Source: Hasllibacter halocynthiae
GTDB lineage: Bacteria > Pseudomonadota > Alphaproteobacteria > Rhodobacterales > Rhodobacteraceae
DNA length: 64,000 nucleotides
NCBI RefSeq assembly: GCF_003003095.1
Contig: NZ_PVTT01000002.1
Location: forward strand, 1,099,501-1,163,500
Direction of reading: 5' to 3'
Shown: one piece after another, positions 25,002 through 33,902 of the stretch
Numbering within the stretch: position 1 is the stretch's first letter
How the letters are laid out: each line of letters begins with the position of its first letter
Made by a program: the position numbers and the translations under genes
The notes under the pieces: generated by a model
What the model was told of the DNA's origin: nothing
The model's input: the letters and a program-made list of their open reading frames with translations, nothing else
Database searches by the model: none

Positions 25002-25790
25002 ATGGCCCTGCCCATCATGCCCAAGGCGACCGCCGTCTGGCTGGTCGAGAACACCACGATCTCCTTCAGGCAGATCGCCGATTTCACCGGCCTGCACGAG
25101 CTGGAGGTCCAGGGCATCGCCGACGGCGACGTGGCCGCGGGCGTGAAGGGCTTCGACCCCATCGCCAACAAGCAGCTGACCCAGGACGAGATCGACCGCG
25201 CCCAGGGCGATCCGCTCCACAAGCTGCGCCTGTTCCACAACCCGGCCGCCGACGGCGAGGAGGCGCGGCGCGGGCCGCGCTACACCCCCCTCTCCAAGCG
25301 GCAGGACCGCCCCGCCTCGATCCTGTGGCTGGTGAAGTTCCACCCCGAGCTGACGGACGCGCAGATCTCCAAGCTGATCGGCACCACGAAGCCGACGATC
25401 CAGTCGATCCGCGACCGCTCCCACTGGAACATCCAGAACCTCGAGCCCATCGATCCCGTCGCGTTGGGCCTGTGCAAGCAGTCCGAGCTGGACGCAGCCG
25501 TGCAGAAGGCCGCCGCGAGGAGGGCCAAGGAGGGGGAGGCGATGTCGGACGACGAGCGGCGCAAGCTCCTCTCGACGGAGCAGTCGCTCGGCGCGGAGCC
25601 CGAGGCGCGGATGCCCTCCTCCATCGCGGGGCTCGAGACCTTCACGCTCTCGGACACGGGCGAGGAGAACCTGCGTGCTGACGACGAGGAGCCGCTCGAC
25701 GCCGAAAGCCTCTTCAACCTGCCCTCGGACGCGGAGGAAGCGGGCGAGGAAGGCGAGGACGACCCCGAGAACAACGTCCCGAAGATCTGA
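25002..25790 (+). CDS. trcR: Cell cycle transcriptional regulator TrcR (DUF1013)
   Basis: 262 residues of the alphaproteobacterial DUF1013 family, named TrcR after its role in Caulobacter-type cell-cycle transcription. The N-terminal MPKATAVWLVENTTISFRQIA is a helix-turn-helix-like region, repeated in idea by the ISKLIGTTKPTIQSIRDRSHW helix pair near residues 125-148. The C-terminal 80 residues are highly acidic. The ATG at 25002 matches the family start (MALPIMPKATA); GGAGA lies 9 nt upstream. It is divergent from RNase T2. Confidence 0.93.
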   Translation: MALPIMPKATAVWLVENTTISFRQIADFTGLHELEVQGIADGDVAAGVKGFDPIANKQLTQDEIDRAQGDPLHKLRLFHNPAADGEEARRGPRYTPLSKRQDRPASILWLVKFHPELTDAQISKLIGTTKPTIQSIRDRSHWNIQNLEPIDPVALGLCKQSELDAAVQKAAARRAKEGEAMSDDERRKLLSTEQSLGAEPEARMPSSIAGLETFTLSDTGEENLRADDEEPLDAESLFNLPSDAEEAGEEGEDDPENNVPKI

Positions 25791-25819
25791 CGGCCTCCGG
25801 GGCGTCCGGCCGGCGCGGT

Positions 25820-26440
25820 CTAGAGGCTGCGACGGGCCCTCAGGGCCGCGCCGATCGTGCCGTCGTCGAGATAGTCCAACTCGCCCCCGACCGGCACCCC
25901 CTGGGCGAGGGTGCTGACCGTGGCGGACCCTTCCACGGCGTCGGCGACGTAGTGGGCGGTGGTCTGGCCGTCCACGGTGGCGGGCAGGGCCAGGATCACC
26001 TCGCGCACGCCCTCGTCCGCGATGCGGCCCCGCAGCCTGGGGATGCGAAGGTCGTCCGGGCCCACGTTGTCCAGCGCCGAGAGAAGGCCGCCCAGCACAT
26101 GGTAGCGGCCCCGGAACGCACCCGCCCGCTCCATCGCCCAGAGGGAGGCGACGTCCTCGACGACGCAGATCTCGCCGTTGGCGCGGCGCTCCTCCCGGCA
26201 GATCGCGCAGGTCTCGGCCGTGGAGAGGTTGCCGCACTGGACGCATTCGCGCGCGGCGGCGGCGACGTCGTGCATCGCGTCCGCGAGCGGCGTCATCAAC
26301 AGATCGCGCCGCTGCAGCATGTGCAGCACCGCACGGCGGGCCGAGCGGGGGCCGAGGCCGGGCAGACGGGCCATCATCTCGGCCAGGGCCTCGATCCGGC
26401 CCTCGGCCTCGTCCTCGGAGTTGTGACCGAAGCCCGTCAT
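25820..26440 (-). CDS. recR: Recombination mediator protein RecR
   Basis: 206 residues: an N-terminal helix-hairpin-helix ([13 protein letters not shown]), a four-cysteine zinc finger ([16 protein letters not shown]) and a Toprim domain ([17 protein letters not shown]). RecR acts with RecFO to load RecA on gapped DNA. It is the last gene of dnaX-ybaB-recR, sharing one base (TGATG) with ybaB, a gene order conserved across bacteria. Confidence 0.97.
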   Translation of the reverse strand: MTGFGHNSEDEAEGRIEALAEMMARLPGLGPRSARRAVLHMLQRRDLLMTPLADAMHDVAAAARECVQCGNLSTAETCAICREERRANGEICVVEDVASLWAMERAGAFRGRYHVLGGLLSALDNVGPDDLRIPRLRGRIADEGVREVILALPATVDGQTTAHYVADAVEGSATVSTLAQGVPVGGELDYLDDGTIGAALRARRSL

Positions 26441-26784
26441 CAGAAGGGCAGCTTCATCCCCGGCGGCAGCCCCAGCCCCTCGGCCATCTTGGCCATTTGG
26501 CGCTGCTGCTCGTCGCGGCCCTTGGCCTGCGCGTCGGCGACGGCGGCGACGATCAGGTCCTCAACCACCTCCTTCTCGGAGGCGACGAATATCGAAGGGT
26601 CGACGTTCAGAGCCTTCAGGTCGCCCTTGCCCGTGACGGTGGCCTTCACCAGCCCGCCGCCGGCCTCGCCTGTGACCTCGGCGTTGGCGGCCTCCTCCTG
26701 GAGGGCCTCCATCTTGCCCTGCATCTCCTTGGCGGCGGACATCATCTTGCCGATGTCCCCCATGCCGCCCAGTCCCTTGAACAT
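26440..26784 (-). CDS. YbaB/EbfC family nucleoid-associated protein
   Basis: 114 residues, full length for YbaB/EbfC, a small DNA-binding dimer. The [22 protein letters not shown] start, the [30 protein letters not shown]-type central strands (here read in parts) and a glycine-rich C-terminal tail are typical. It lies 3 nt after dnaX and overlaps recR by 1 nt, so the three are translationally linked. Confidence 0.96.
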   Translation of the reverse strand: MFKGLGGMGDIGKMMSAAKEMQGKMEALQEEAANAEVTGEAGGGLVKATVTGKGDLKALNVDPSIFVASEKEVVEDLIVAAVADAQAKGRDEQQRQMAKMAEGLGLPPGMKLPF

Positions 26785-26787
26785 GCT

Positions 26788-28557
26788 CTAGTCCTCCTCG
26801 AACGGGTCCCACTCTTCGGGGACTTCCTCCAGCGCCTCGGCCTGCGCCTCAGCGGCGACGGCCTCGCGACTCTCGATCCTGGTGATGCGGGCCTGCGGGA
26901 AATGCTGCAGCACCGCCTGTACCATGGGATGGGCCTTCGCCTCGGCCTCGAGACCGCTCGCCTTCGCGCGACGGACCTCCTCGATGGTGAGGGCGGTCCC
27001 CCCCCCGGAGACGGAGACGCCCCAGCGGGCGCCCGTCCACTGGGCCAGCCGCTGCCCCAGCCGCTGGGCGAGGTCGGGCCTGGCCTCGGGCGCGGGCGTG
27101 AACTCGATCCGGCCGGGCGCGTAGGATACGAGGCGCACCCCCGCCTCGACCTCCACGAGGAGGGCTACGTCCCGGCGCGCGCGGATCAGGGCGACGACGT
27201 CCTCGAACCGCCCGTACCGGGCGAGCGCGCCGGGGCTGGCCACGGGCCCGCCGTTGGCGACGCGCGCGGCTGGCGGCGGGGGGGCGGCGGCCTGCCGCGT
27301 CGGCGCGGGCGCGCCATCCGATGCTGGGTTGCCTGGCAGAGTGTCCCGGGGCGCAGCGTCCTTCAACCTGCGGATCAGGTCGTCGGGCGAGGGCAGGTCC
27401 GCGGCATGGGTCAGCCGGATCACCGCCATCTCGGCGGCCATGAGCGCGTTCGGCGCCGATGCCACCTCCTCGCCCGCGCGCAGCAGCATCTGCCACATAC
27501 GCGAGAGGACCCGCATGGGGACGGCGCCCGCTATCGCGCGGCCGCGGTCGCGTTCGTCCGGCGAGGTGCCGGGATCGTCCGCCGCCTCGGGCGTGATCTT
27601 GATGACGCTCGTCCAGTGCGTGGCCTCGGCCAGCCCCTTCAGGACGGCCGCCGGATCGGCGCCGTCGGCATACTGGGCGGCGAGCTCGTGCAGGGCGCCG
27701 GCGGCGTCGCCCCGCAGGATCAGGTCGAAGAGGTCCAGCACCCGCCCCCGATCCGCCAGGCCCAGCATGGCGCGAACGCCTTCCGCGTCGACCGCCGCGC
27801 CCGCGCCCCGGCCAATCGCCTGGTCGAGCAGCGACTGCGCGTCGCGCGCCGATCCCTCTGCCGCCCGCGCGAGCAGCGCGGCGGCGCCGTCGGTGACGGT
27901 GGCTCCCTCGCGCTCGGCGATGTCCTGAAGCATGGCGACCATCGCCTCCGGCTCGATCCGGCGCAGGTCGAAGCGCTGGCAGCGCGAGAGGACCGTGACC
28001 GGCACCTTCTGGATGTCCGTCGTGGCGAGGATGAACTTCACATGGGCGGGCGGCTCCTCGAGGGTCTTGAGGAGGGCGTTGAACGCCGAGGTGCTGAGCA
28101 TGTGCACCTCGTCGATGATGAAGACCTTGTAGCGCGCGCGGGAGGGGGCGTAGGCGACCGTGTCGATGATCGCGTCGCGGACGTTCTGCACCCCCGTGTT
28201 CGAGGCGGCGTCGATCTCGAGGACGTCGACGTGCCGGCCTTCCTGGATGGCTACGCATTCGGCGCAGACGCCGCAGGGCGTGACCGTCTCGGTGCCGTTC
28301 CCGTCCGGGCCGACGCAGTTCAGCCCCTTGGCGATGATGCGGGCGGTGGTCGTCTTGCCGGTGCCGCGGATGCCCGTCAGCACGAAGGCCTGCGCGATGC
28401 GTCCGGTCTCGAACGCGGCCGAGAGGACGCGCACCATCGCATCCTGACCGACGAGCTGGTCGAAGGTCTCGGGCCGGTACTTGCGCGCCAGGACGCGGTA
28501 GGATTGGGGGCTTTCCGTCACCCCCTGCAGATAGGCGTTCGGGCCGGCCGGCGCCAC
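26788..28557 (-). CDS. dnaX: DNA polymerase III subunit gamma/tau
   Basis: 589 residues. The AAA+ clamp-loader domain has Walker A GIRGTGKTT, a zinc-binding cysteine cluster (CVGPDGNG...CGVCAEC), DEVHML Walker B and sensor motifs. The C-terminal part with the alanine-rich linker is the tau region contacting polymerase alpha. I see no obvious A-rich slippery site, so only tau may be made. The start is a GTG at 28557; a second GTG at 28521 is possible, and neither has a good ribosome-binding site. Confidence 0.95.
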   Translation of the reverse strand: MAPAGPNAYLQGVTESPQSYRVLARKYRPETFDQLVGQDAMVRVLSAAFETGRIAQAFVLTGIRGTGKTTTARIIAKGLNCVGPDGNGTETVTPCGVCAECVAIQEGRHVDVLEIDAASNTGVQNVRDAIIDTVAYAPSRARYKVFIIDEVHMLSTSAFNALLKTLEEPPAHVKFILATTDIQKVPVTVLSRCQRFDLRRIEPEAMVAMLQDIAEREGATVTDGAAALLARAAEGSARDAQSLLDQAIGRGAGAAVDAEGVRAMLGLADRGRVLDLFDLILRGDAAGALHELAAQYADGADPAAVLKGLAEATHWTSVIKITPEAADDPGTSPDERDRGRAIAGAVPMRVLSRMWQMLLRAGEEVASAPNALMAAEMAVIRLTHAADLPSPDDLIRRLKDAAPRDTLPGNPASDGAPAPTRQAAAPPPPAARVANGGPVASPGALARYGRFEDVVALIRARRDVALLVEVEAGVRLVSYAPGRIEFTPAPEARPDLAQRLGQRLAQWTGARWGVSVSGGGTALTIEEVRRAKASGLEAEAKAHPMVQAVLQHFPQARITRIESREAVAAEAQAEALEEVPEEWDPFEED

Positions 28558-28561
28558 CCGT

Positions 28562-28951
28562 TCACAGCGCCCAGAGGATCGCCCCCGTGGCCAGCGCGCC
28601 GGCCGAGAGGGCGACCGCGATGACGGTCATGGTGGAGGAGGGCTGCGCCTCCGCGTCGTGCGAGCGGATGCGCCGCTGCGCCTCCCGCGATTTCGTCGCG
28701 GACGCCCAGAACATGCCGATGGCGGTGACGATGAAGAGGGTGGCGACGATCTTCGCGGCCCAGGCGGGCTCGAACTCGCCGAAGACCGCGCGCAGGCCGA
28801 TCGCGATGGCGATGGCGGCCATGCCGGTCCGCATCCAGCCCGCGAAGGTGCGCTCGTTGGCGAGGAGGGTCCGATCCTCGGCCCAATCCGTGCGGTCCTT
28901 CGCCAGCTCTGTCGAGTCGTCCGTCTCCTCTGTGCCCTTGGTGTCGCGCAT
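28562..28951 (-). CDS. YidH/DUF202 family membrane protein
   Basis: 129 residues: an acidic polar N-terminus, then the DUF202 signature TLLANERTFAGWMRTGMAAIAIAIG and three membrane segments (about 38-56, 66-85 and 108-128). Function of the family is unknown. It lies 5 nt upstream of dnaX on the same strand, so it may share the dnaX transcript. The ATG at 28951 gives the shortest frame that keeps the family start. Confidence 0.88.
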   Translation of the reverse strand: MRDTKGTEETDDSTELAKDRTDWAEDRTLLANERTFAGWMRTGMAAIAIAIGLRAVFGEFEPAWAAKIVATLFIVTAIGMFWASATKSREAQRRIRSHDAEAQPSSTMTVIAVALSAGALATGAILWAL

Positions 28952-28971
28952 GGGGGGCGAACGGCGCGCGC

Positions 28972-29571
28972 TCAACGCGGTTCCGGCGCGAGGCCCAGAA
29001 GACGCGGCACCCGTCGCAGGGGATCGCCCGTCCGCCGCACCCGCGAGAGGGTCCAGGCCCCCTGGACCGCCATCCACATCCCCTCGGCACGGGCGGCGGG
29101 ATCGTCGCAACCCATTCGCGCCGCGTGACGGGCGACGGCCTCGGTCCACCGGTCGAGATGCGCGGCCGTGGCGGCGCGGGACCTCTCGTCCTCCTCGTTC
29201 GTGAAGAGGGTCGAGGTGATCGGGCATCCCGCCCAGCGCCCCGACTCCTCGAAGAGCTTGGCGAGCTTGTGCGAGAGGGTCGCCACCCCGTCGTCCCAGC
29301 GCGTCGCCGAGGCGAACGCATCCTCGACGATCCCGAGGAGCGAGCCCGACGCCCAGTCGGCGGCCGCGAGCGCGAGGTCCGCCTTGCCGTTCGGGAAGTG
29401 GTGGTAGAGCGACCCCTTCGGCACCCCGGCGGCGGCGAGCACATCGGCCATGCCGGTCCCGTGGAACCCCTTGCGCTGGAAGAGGAGCGCCGCCTCGCGG
29501 GCGATCCGCTCGCGCGTGGTCTCGCCTGTCTTCGCGGGGGCAGCCAAGGTCGCCATGACCTCTCTTGCCAT
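28972..29571 (-). CDS. TetR/AcrR family transcriptional regulator
   Basis: 199 residues. The N-terminal helix-turn-helix (residues ~17-63, TTRERIAREAALLFQRKGF...GVPKGSLYHHFPNGKADL) is of the TetR type, and the C-terminal ligand domain resembles the LmrA/YxaF group (GCPITSTL). It is divergent from an alpha/beta hydrolase gene with two palindromes between them, so it probably represses both itself and the hydrolase until a small molecule binds. An internal Met (29556) could also be the start. Confidence 0.92.
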   Translation of the reverse strand: MAREVMATLAAPAKTGETTRERIAREAALLFQRKGFHGTGMADVLAAAGVPKGSLYHHFPNGKADLALAAADWASGSLLGIVEDAFASATRWDDGVATLSHKLAKLFEESGRWAGCPITSTLFTNEEDERSRAATAAHLDRWTEAVARHAARMGCDDPAARAEGMWMAVQGAWTLSRVRRTGDPLRRVPRLLGLAPEPR

Positions 29572-29576
29572 GGTTG

Positions 29577-29588
29577 GACCGATCGGTC
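29577..29588. promoter_or_regulatory. TetR operator, proximal palindrome
   Basis: Perfect 12-bp palindrome GACCGATCGGTC, 6 bp upstream of the TetR start codon. The same core recurs at 29601-29616. Two copies of one palindrome in a 59-bp divergent intergenic region next to a TetR gene is the classic autoregulatory layout. Confidence 0.82.
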
Positions 29589-29600
29589 TAGCATCCAGGC

Positions 29601-29616
29601 TGGACCGATCGGTCCA
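29601..29616. promoter_or_regulatory. TetR operator, distal palindrome
   Basis: Perfect 16-bp palindrome TGGACCGATCGGTCCA, centred 26 bp from the first palindrome and ending 14 bp before the hydrolase start. The 26-bp centre spacing is about two and a half helical turns. Binding here would block the hydrolase ribosome-binding region or promoter. Confidence 0.85.
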
Positions 29617-29630
29617 GGGAAGGACGCGCC

Positions 29631-30488
29631 ATGCGGGACCATGCCGGGCAAAGCGGCTCCACCGAAGCCGTCGCCTTCGAGAGCGAGGGGAACCGGCTGG
29701 CCGGGCGGCTGGCGCATCCGGCGGGGCCCCCGCGGCGGGTCGTGGTGATCAACGGCGCGACGGGGGTGCCTGCGGGCTACTACCGGGCCTTCGCCGACTG
29801 GCTGGCCGAGACGCGGCAGGCGGCGGTCCTGACCTGGGACTACCGGGACTTCGGCTCCTCCGCCGTGCGGCCCGCCCGCGAGAGTCGGGCGCGCATGTCC
29901 GACTGGGCGGTCGCCGATCAGCAGGCCGCCCGCGACTGCGCCGAAAGGCGCTTTCCCGGGCTGCCGATCTGGGTGATCGGCCATTCGCTCGGCGGGCTGG
30001 GGCTGGCCTATCAGGCGGGCCTCGGGCGGATCGAGCGCTTCGTCGCGGTCGCATCGGGCCCCGTCCACATCTCCGACCATCCCTGGCGCTACCGCCCCGT
30101 GGCGGCGGGCTTCTGGTGGGGTCCGGCGGCGCTGGCCGTGCGGACGGCCGGCTATCTTCCCGCGCGGCTCGGGCCGGGGGCCGACCTTCCGGGCGGGGTG
30201 TTCCGGCAGTGGCGCCGCTGGTGCACGACGCGCGGCTTCAGCGCGGGGGACCCGGCGCTGCCCCCGCCACGCGGCGCCGAGCTGACCGGAACCGCGCGCT
30301 TCGTGGTGGCCTCCGACGACGACCTCTGCCCGCCGGCGACGGCCTGGCGGCACATGCGGTCCTTCCCCGAGGCCCGGCACGAGCAGGCGGTGCTGCGGCC
30401 CGAGGCCCACGGCCTGCGCCGCATCGGCCACGTCGCGCCTTTCGCACGCGCTAGCCGAGCCGTCTGGCCCGAGATCGTGGGCCTATGA
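29631..30488 (+). CDS. Alpha/beta hydrolase, TetR-controlled
   Basis: 285 residues of the alpha/beta hydrolase fold. The nucleophile elbow is GHSLGG and the oxyanion region is INGATGVPAGYYR. YRDFGSS and the late FVVASDDDLCPPAT strand with the acid, and a C-terminal His in AHGLRRIGHV, complete a plausible triad. The layout resembles a group of predicted hydrolases beginning with a DGxxLAGRL-like segment. The substrate is unknown; control by the adjacent TetR repressor suggests induction by a lipophilic or xenobiotic ester. Confidence 0.88.
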   Translation: MRDHAGQSGSTEAVAFESEGNRLAGRLAHPAGPPRRVVVINGATGVPAGYYRAFADWLAETRQAAVLTWDYRDFGSSAVRPARESRARMSDWAVADQQAARDCAERRFPGLPIWVIGHSLGGLGLAYQAGLGRIERFVAVASGPVHISDHPWRYRPVAAGFWWGPAALAVRTAGYLPARLGPGADLPGGVFRQWRRWCTTRGFSAGDPALPPPRGAELTGTARFVVASDDDLCPPATAWRHMRSFPEARHEQAVLRPEAHGLRRIGHVAPFARASRAVWPEIVGL

Positions 30489-30502
30489 CCGTAGCGAGGA
30501 TG

Positions 30503-30599
30503 GTGAGAGGCTGGACGACGACCCAAGCGGGACTCGTTGGGGCTGCTTCCTTCCGGACCTGACCCGGTTGGCGAGGCGCCTGCCCGCGCCAACCTCTCC
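30503..30599 (-). ncRNA. ffs: Signal recognition particle RNA (4.5S, small bacterial type)
   Basis: On the minus strand the universal SRP core GGTCAGGTCCGGAAGGAA followed by GCAGCC is present (around 30538-30568). The 5' end GAGAGGTTGG pairs with the 3' CCAGCCTCTC over 10 bp, giving the single long hairpin of 4.5S RNA. The RNA pairs with Ffh to target membrane proteins. A promoter with good spacing lies just upstream at 30605-30633. The ends are estimates within a few bases. Confidence 0.93.
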
Positions 30600-30604
30600 C
30601 CCGC

Positions 30605-30633
30605 CATATAAGCGAGGAGCCGCCCCCGTGCAA
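30605..30633 (-). promoter_or_regulatory. Probable sigma-70 promoter of ffs
   Basis: Minus-strand TTGCAC (30633-30628), 17-bp spacer, TATATG (30610-30605). Transcription would start about 7 nt later, near 30598, which coincides with the first paired base of the SRP RNA hairpin. That agreement supports both calls. Confidence 0.7.
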
Positions 30634-30748
30634 AGGGGGTAGGCGGCGGCGGGACTCTCTGTTCCCGCGGAAGCCATCGGGCGGCATTTCCGCATCGCCC
30701 GAGGGCGAACGGGTTCCGGCCGGCCTCTCCGCGTGGCAGGGCGGCGCG

Positions 30749-31735
30749 ATGGACGGAACGGATCACGGCTTCGCCTTCGGGGGCGCGAACGGAGCGCTGG
30801 ACCGGGCGGCGCACTTGCGCGGACGCGACATGGCCGCGGCCGAGGGCGCGCGGGTGCTCGCCCTCTGGCGGGGCAAGCCGCTGATGTCGGCGCGCGGCCT
30901 CGAATGGGTGCGGCCAGGCCACCGGCTGCTGGACGCCGCCGGGCCCCCCGCCTTCCTGGGCCTCGCGAATGGCGCGCCGCGCCTCGCCGCGGCGGTGGAC
31001 TGGGCCCCGGAGGAGGTCCCGGGCACGGTCGGCGCCTTCTTCGACCCGTCCGAGCAGCGGCACCCGGACGCGCCGGCCGGCAGCGCCTTCGCCGAGCTGC
31101 GCGCGCGGATGACCGCCCTGGACCCGCTGGAGGCCGAGCTCGCGGCCATCGCGAGGCATCTGCTCGAATGGCACGGGACGCATTCCTTCTGCGCGAACTG
31201 CGGGGCGGGAACGGCGGTCGCGCAGGGCGGGTGGCAGCGGAACTGCGCGGCCTGCGGACGCCACCACTTCCCGCGCACCGACCCGGTGGTCATCATGCTG
31301 GTGCTGGAGGGCGACGACCTCCTCCTCGGGCGGAGCCCTGGCTGGCCGGAGGGGATGTACTCCTGCCTCGCGGGCTTCGTGGAGCCGGGCGAGACGCTCG
31401 AGGCCGCCGTGCGCCGCGAGGTCCACGAGGAGACCGGCGTGCCCGTCGAGCGGGTCGAGGTGCTGCGCTCGCAGCCCTGGCCCTTCCCTGGGTCGCTGAT
31501 GATAGGGTGCCTGGGCCAGGCGGCCGGCCGCGAGATCGCCGCCGATCCGGCGGAGATCGAGGACGCGGTCTGGATCACCCGCGAGGAGGGGCTGGCCGTG
31601 ATCGGCGGGCTGCACCCGCGCATCAGGGCGCCGCGCCCCGGCGCCATCGCGGGGCACCTGATCCGCCTCTGGGTCGAAGGCCGGCTTCCCCGGGGCGAGT
31701 GGGAGGCCGGGCGGCAGCGAAAGGCGAGAGAATGA
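30749..31735 (+). CDS. nudC: NAD(+) diphosphatase / RNA NAD-decapping hydrolase NudC
   Basis: 328 residues. The zinc ribbon is C148/C151/C166/C169. The Nudix box is at 209-231 (GFVEPGETLEAAVRREVHEETGV) and the NudC signature SQPWPFP at 241-247. The enzyme splits NADH to NMNH and AMP and removes NAD caps from RNA. The next gene (SRPBCC) overlaps by 4 nt. The ATG start is assumed; the N-terminal region is poorly conserved. Confidence 0.95.
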   Translation: MDGTDHGFAFGGANGALDRAAHLRGRDMAAAEGARVLALWRGKPLMSARGLEWVRPGHRLLDAAGPPAFLGLANGAPRLAAAVDWAPEEVPGTVGAFFDPSEQRHPDAPAGSAFAELRARMTALDPLEAELAAIARHLLEWHGTHSFCANCGAGTAVAQGGWQRNCAACGRHHFPRTDPVVIMLVLEGDDLLLGRSPGWPEGMYSCLAGFVEPGETLEAAVRREVHEETGVPVERVEVLRSQPWPFPGSLMIGCLGQAAGREIAADPAEIEDAVWITREEGLAVIGGLHPRIRAPRPGAIAGHLIRLWVEGRLPRGEWEAGRQRKARE

Positions 31736-32208
31736 AGCTCAGCAACCGCGAGGACGTCGAGGCGCCGATCGGGTTCGTCTGGCGCGACCTCGCCGACTTC
31801 GCCGCGCATGAGCGGGCGATCCTGCGACGCGGCGCGGACATCGAGCGGCTCGACGACGGCGGGGAGGCGGCCCCCGGCGCCGCCTGGCGCATCACCTACG
31901 AGTTCCGCGGCCGCCCCCGCGAGACGCGGCTCCGTCTCGTCGACATGGATCCGCCGCATGCCCTGCGCTTCGTCTCCGGCACGGGCGGCGTCTCGGGCGA
32001 CGTGGGCGTCGATCTCGTCGAGCTGTCGCCGCGCCGCACGCGCATCGTGCTGGGGATCGAGCTGAGGCCCACCACGATCCCCGGCCGAATCCTCGTGCAG
32101 TCCCTGCGCCTGGCCAAGCAGCAGCTGAACCGGCGGCTGGGGGAGCGGATGCGCGGCTACGCACAGGACCTCTCGCGGCGCCATGCGGCGGGCGAGGGGC
32201 GGGGCTAG
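31732..32208 (+). CDS. SRPBCC family protein (START-like fold)
   Basis: 158 residues. The MKLSNREDVEAPIGFVWRDL start, a central beta-rich stretch with DMDPPHALRFVSGTGG, and a C-terminal amphipathic helix (LRLAKQQLNRRLGERM) fit the SRPBCC helix-grip fold that binds lipids or hydrophobic ligands. The function is unknown. It overlaps nudC by 4 nt (ATGA) and shares CTAG at its stop with pheA. Confidence 0.82.
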   Translation: MKLSNREDVEAPIGFVWRDLADFAAHERAILRRGADIERLDDGGEAAPGAAWRITYEFRGRPRETRLRLVDMDPPHALRFVSGTGGVSGDVGVDLVELSPRRTRIVLGIELRPTTIPGRILVQSLRLAKQQLNRRLGERMRGYAQDLSRRHAAGEGRG

Positions 32209-33041
32209 TCCGCAGGCGATCCGGCCGGATAGGTGCCGAGGACCTCGAGGCGCGAGGTGAAGTAGTCCAGCTCCTCCAGGGCGCGGCGGACGGGCGGGTC
32301 GTCGGGATGGCCGTCGATGTCGGCGTAGAACTGCGTCGCCTCGAACGAGCCGTCGAGCATGTAGCTCTCCAGCTTGGTCATGTTCACGCCGTTCGTCGCG
32401 AACCCGCCCATCGCCTTGTAGAGGGCGGCCGGGATGTTGCGGACGCGGAAGACGAAGGTCGTCTTGACCGGCCCGTCGCCGGCGGGTGGCGGATCGGGCC
32501 GGCGCGACATGACGAGGAACCGCGTGGTATTGTGGCCGTGATCCTCGATGCCCTCGGCCAGCACGTCGAGGCCGTAGGTCTCCGCCGCGAGGCGCGAGGC
32601 CAGCGCCCCCTCGCCGGGCACGCGCCGCTCGGCGAGGCGCGCGGCGGCGCCGGCGCTGTCGGCGGCGGGCTCCGCGCGGATGCCGTGCGCGTCGAGGAAT
32701 CCTCGCGCCTGCGGGATCAGCACGAGATGCGCCCGAACGACACCGATGTCCCCGAGCGCGGTGCCCTTCGGCGCCATCAGCGCGATCCGGACGCGGATAT
32801 AGGTCTCGCCCACGATGGAGAGGCCGGATTCGGGCAAGAGGCGGTGCACGTCCGCAACGCGTCCGTAGGTCGAGTTCTCGATCGCGATCATGCCGAGGTC
32901 GGCGCGCCCGTCGCGCACCGCGGCCAGCGCGTCCTCGAAGGTGGGGCAGGGCAGCGGCCGGTGGCTCGGGCGGGCGCGGGCGCAGGCTTCGTGCCCATAG
33001 GCGCCAAGCTCGCCCTGGAAGGCGATGCGCGGTCTCTCCAT
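32205..33041 (-). CDS. pheA: Prephenate dehydratase
   Basis: 278 residues, the monofunctional form without chorismate mutase. The catalytic domain (residues 1-185) contains IAFQGELGAYGHEA, IENSTYGRV and the NTTRFLV motif; the C-terminal ACT domain binds phenylalanine for feedback control (ESYMLDG in place of the usual ESRP region). It converts prephenate to phenylpyruvate. GAGGGGG precedes the ATG at 33041. Divergent from the cytochrome c gene. Confidence 0.96.
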   Translation of the reverse strand: MERPRIAFQGELGAYGHEACARARPSHRPLPCPTFEDALAAVRDGRADLGMIAIENSTYGRVADVHRLLPESGLSIVGETYIRVRIALMAPKGTALGDIGVVRAHLVLIPQARGFLDAHGIRAEPAADSAGAAARLAERRVPGEGALASRLAAETYGLDVLAEGIEDHGHNTTRFLVMSRRPDPPPAGDGPVKTTFVFRVRNIPAALYKAMGGFATNGVNMTKLESYMLDGSFEATQFYADIDGHPDDPPVRRALEELDYFTSRLEVLGTYPAGSPAD

Positions 33042-33155
33042 CGGCGGCCCCCTCGAGCACCCGTGTCCCTCGGTCGCGCCCGCTACACCTTGAAGGCCCG
33101 CGCGGGAACCGTCTATGTCGCCCCGACTTAGCAGGCAGGAAGCAGGCGTCCCCCC

Positions 33156-33674
33156 ATGTTCGACACGATGACCCTTACGAAGCTGGTCGGCGGCTTCTGC
33201 GGCGCGCTGCTGATCTTCCTGCTCGGCGGCTGGGCGGCGGAAACGCTCTACCATACGGGCGGCGACCATTACGGCGACGAGGTCCACCAGGCCTACGTCA
33301 TCCCGCTGCCTGACGCCGGCGCGGAGGAGGAGGCCGTCGAGGAGGTCGCCTTCGACGTGGTCTATGCCAGCGCAGACGCCGACGCCGGCGGGCGCATCTG
33401 GAACCAATGCCGCGCCTGCCACGCGATGGAGCCGGGGGTGAACGGCACCGGCCCCACCCTCGCCGGGATCGTCGGGCGCGAGCAGGCGGCCGTCTCGGAA
33501 TACGCCTACTCCTCCGCCTTCGCCGAGCTGGACGGCGTCTGGACCCCCGAGAACCTGAGTCATTTCCTCGAGAACCCGTCGGGCTGGGTGCCGGGCACGA
33601 AGATGACCTACTCGGGCATCGGCGACGTCGAGGACCGCGCCAACATCATCGCTTGGCTCGAGGCCGAGGGCTGA
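33156..33674 (+). CDS. Membrane-anchored cytochrome c (CycM/c552 type)
   Basis: 172 residues: an uncleaved N-terminal anchor (residues ~8-28), an acidic linker (EEEAVEEV), then a class I cytochrome c domain with C85-x-x-C88-H89 and Met150 (GTKMTYSG) as heme ligands. Such proteins carry electrons from the bc1 complex to aa3 oxidase in alphaproteobacteria. It is convergently isolated, divergent from pheA, with 228 bp before the yej operon. Confidence 0.94.
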   Translation: MFDTMTLTKLVGGFCGALLIFLLGGWAAETLYHTGGDHYGDEVHQAYVIPLPDAGAEEEAVEEVAFDVVYASADADAGGRIWNQCRACHAMEPGVNGTGPTLAGIVGREQAAVSEYAYSSAFAELDGVWTPENLSHFLENPSGWVPGTKMTYSGIGDVEDRANIIAWLEAEG

Positions 33675-33902
33675 GGCGAAGCCCCCCCGCGTCCGATCGT
33701 CACGACCCCCGCATCCCGCCCCGCCCGGCAGGGTCCTGCCCCGTGCCAAGGGTTTACGCGGGCCCGCACCCGCACCCTCGGCCTATCCGGTCACGGAGCG
33801 TTCAGCGTTCCTCCCTTGAACAACGGGCGGAACGAATCGTAGCCTCGCCCGCGGGTTTCCAAGACCGCCGAACGCCCTACGTCATCAGCAAGAGGCCAGC
33901 CC

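Noticed and set aside
33790-33870. TTGAAC near 33816 as promoter of the yej operon
   Set aside because: No convincing -10 hexamer at 16-18 bp; reported only as a weak hexamer in the yejA entry.
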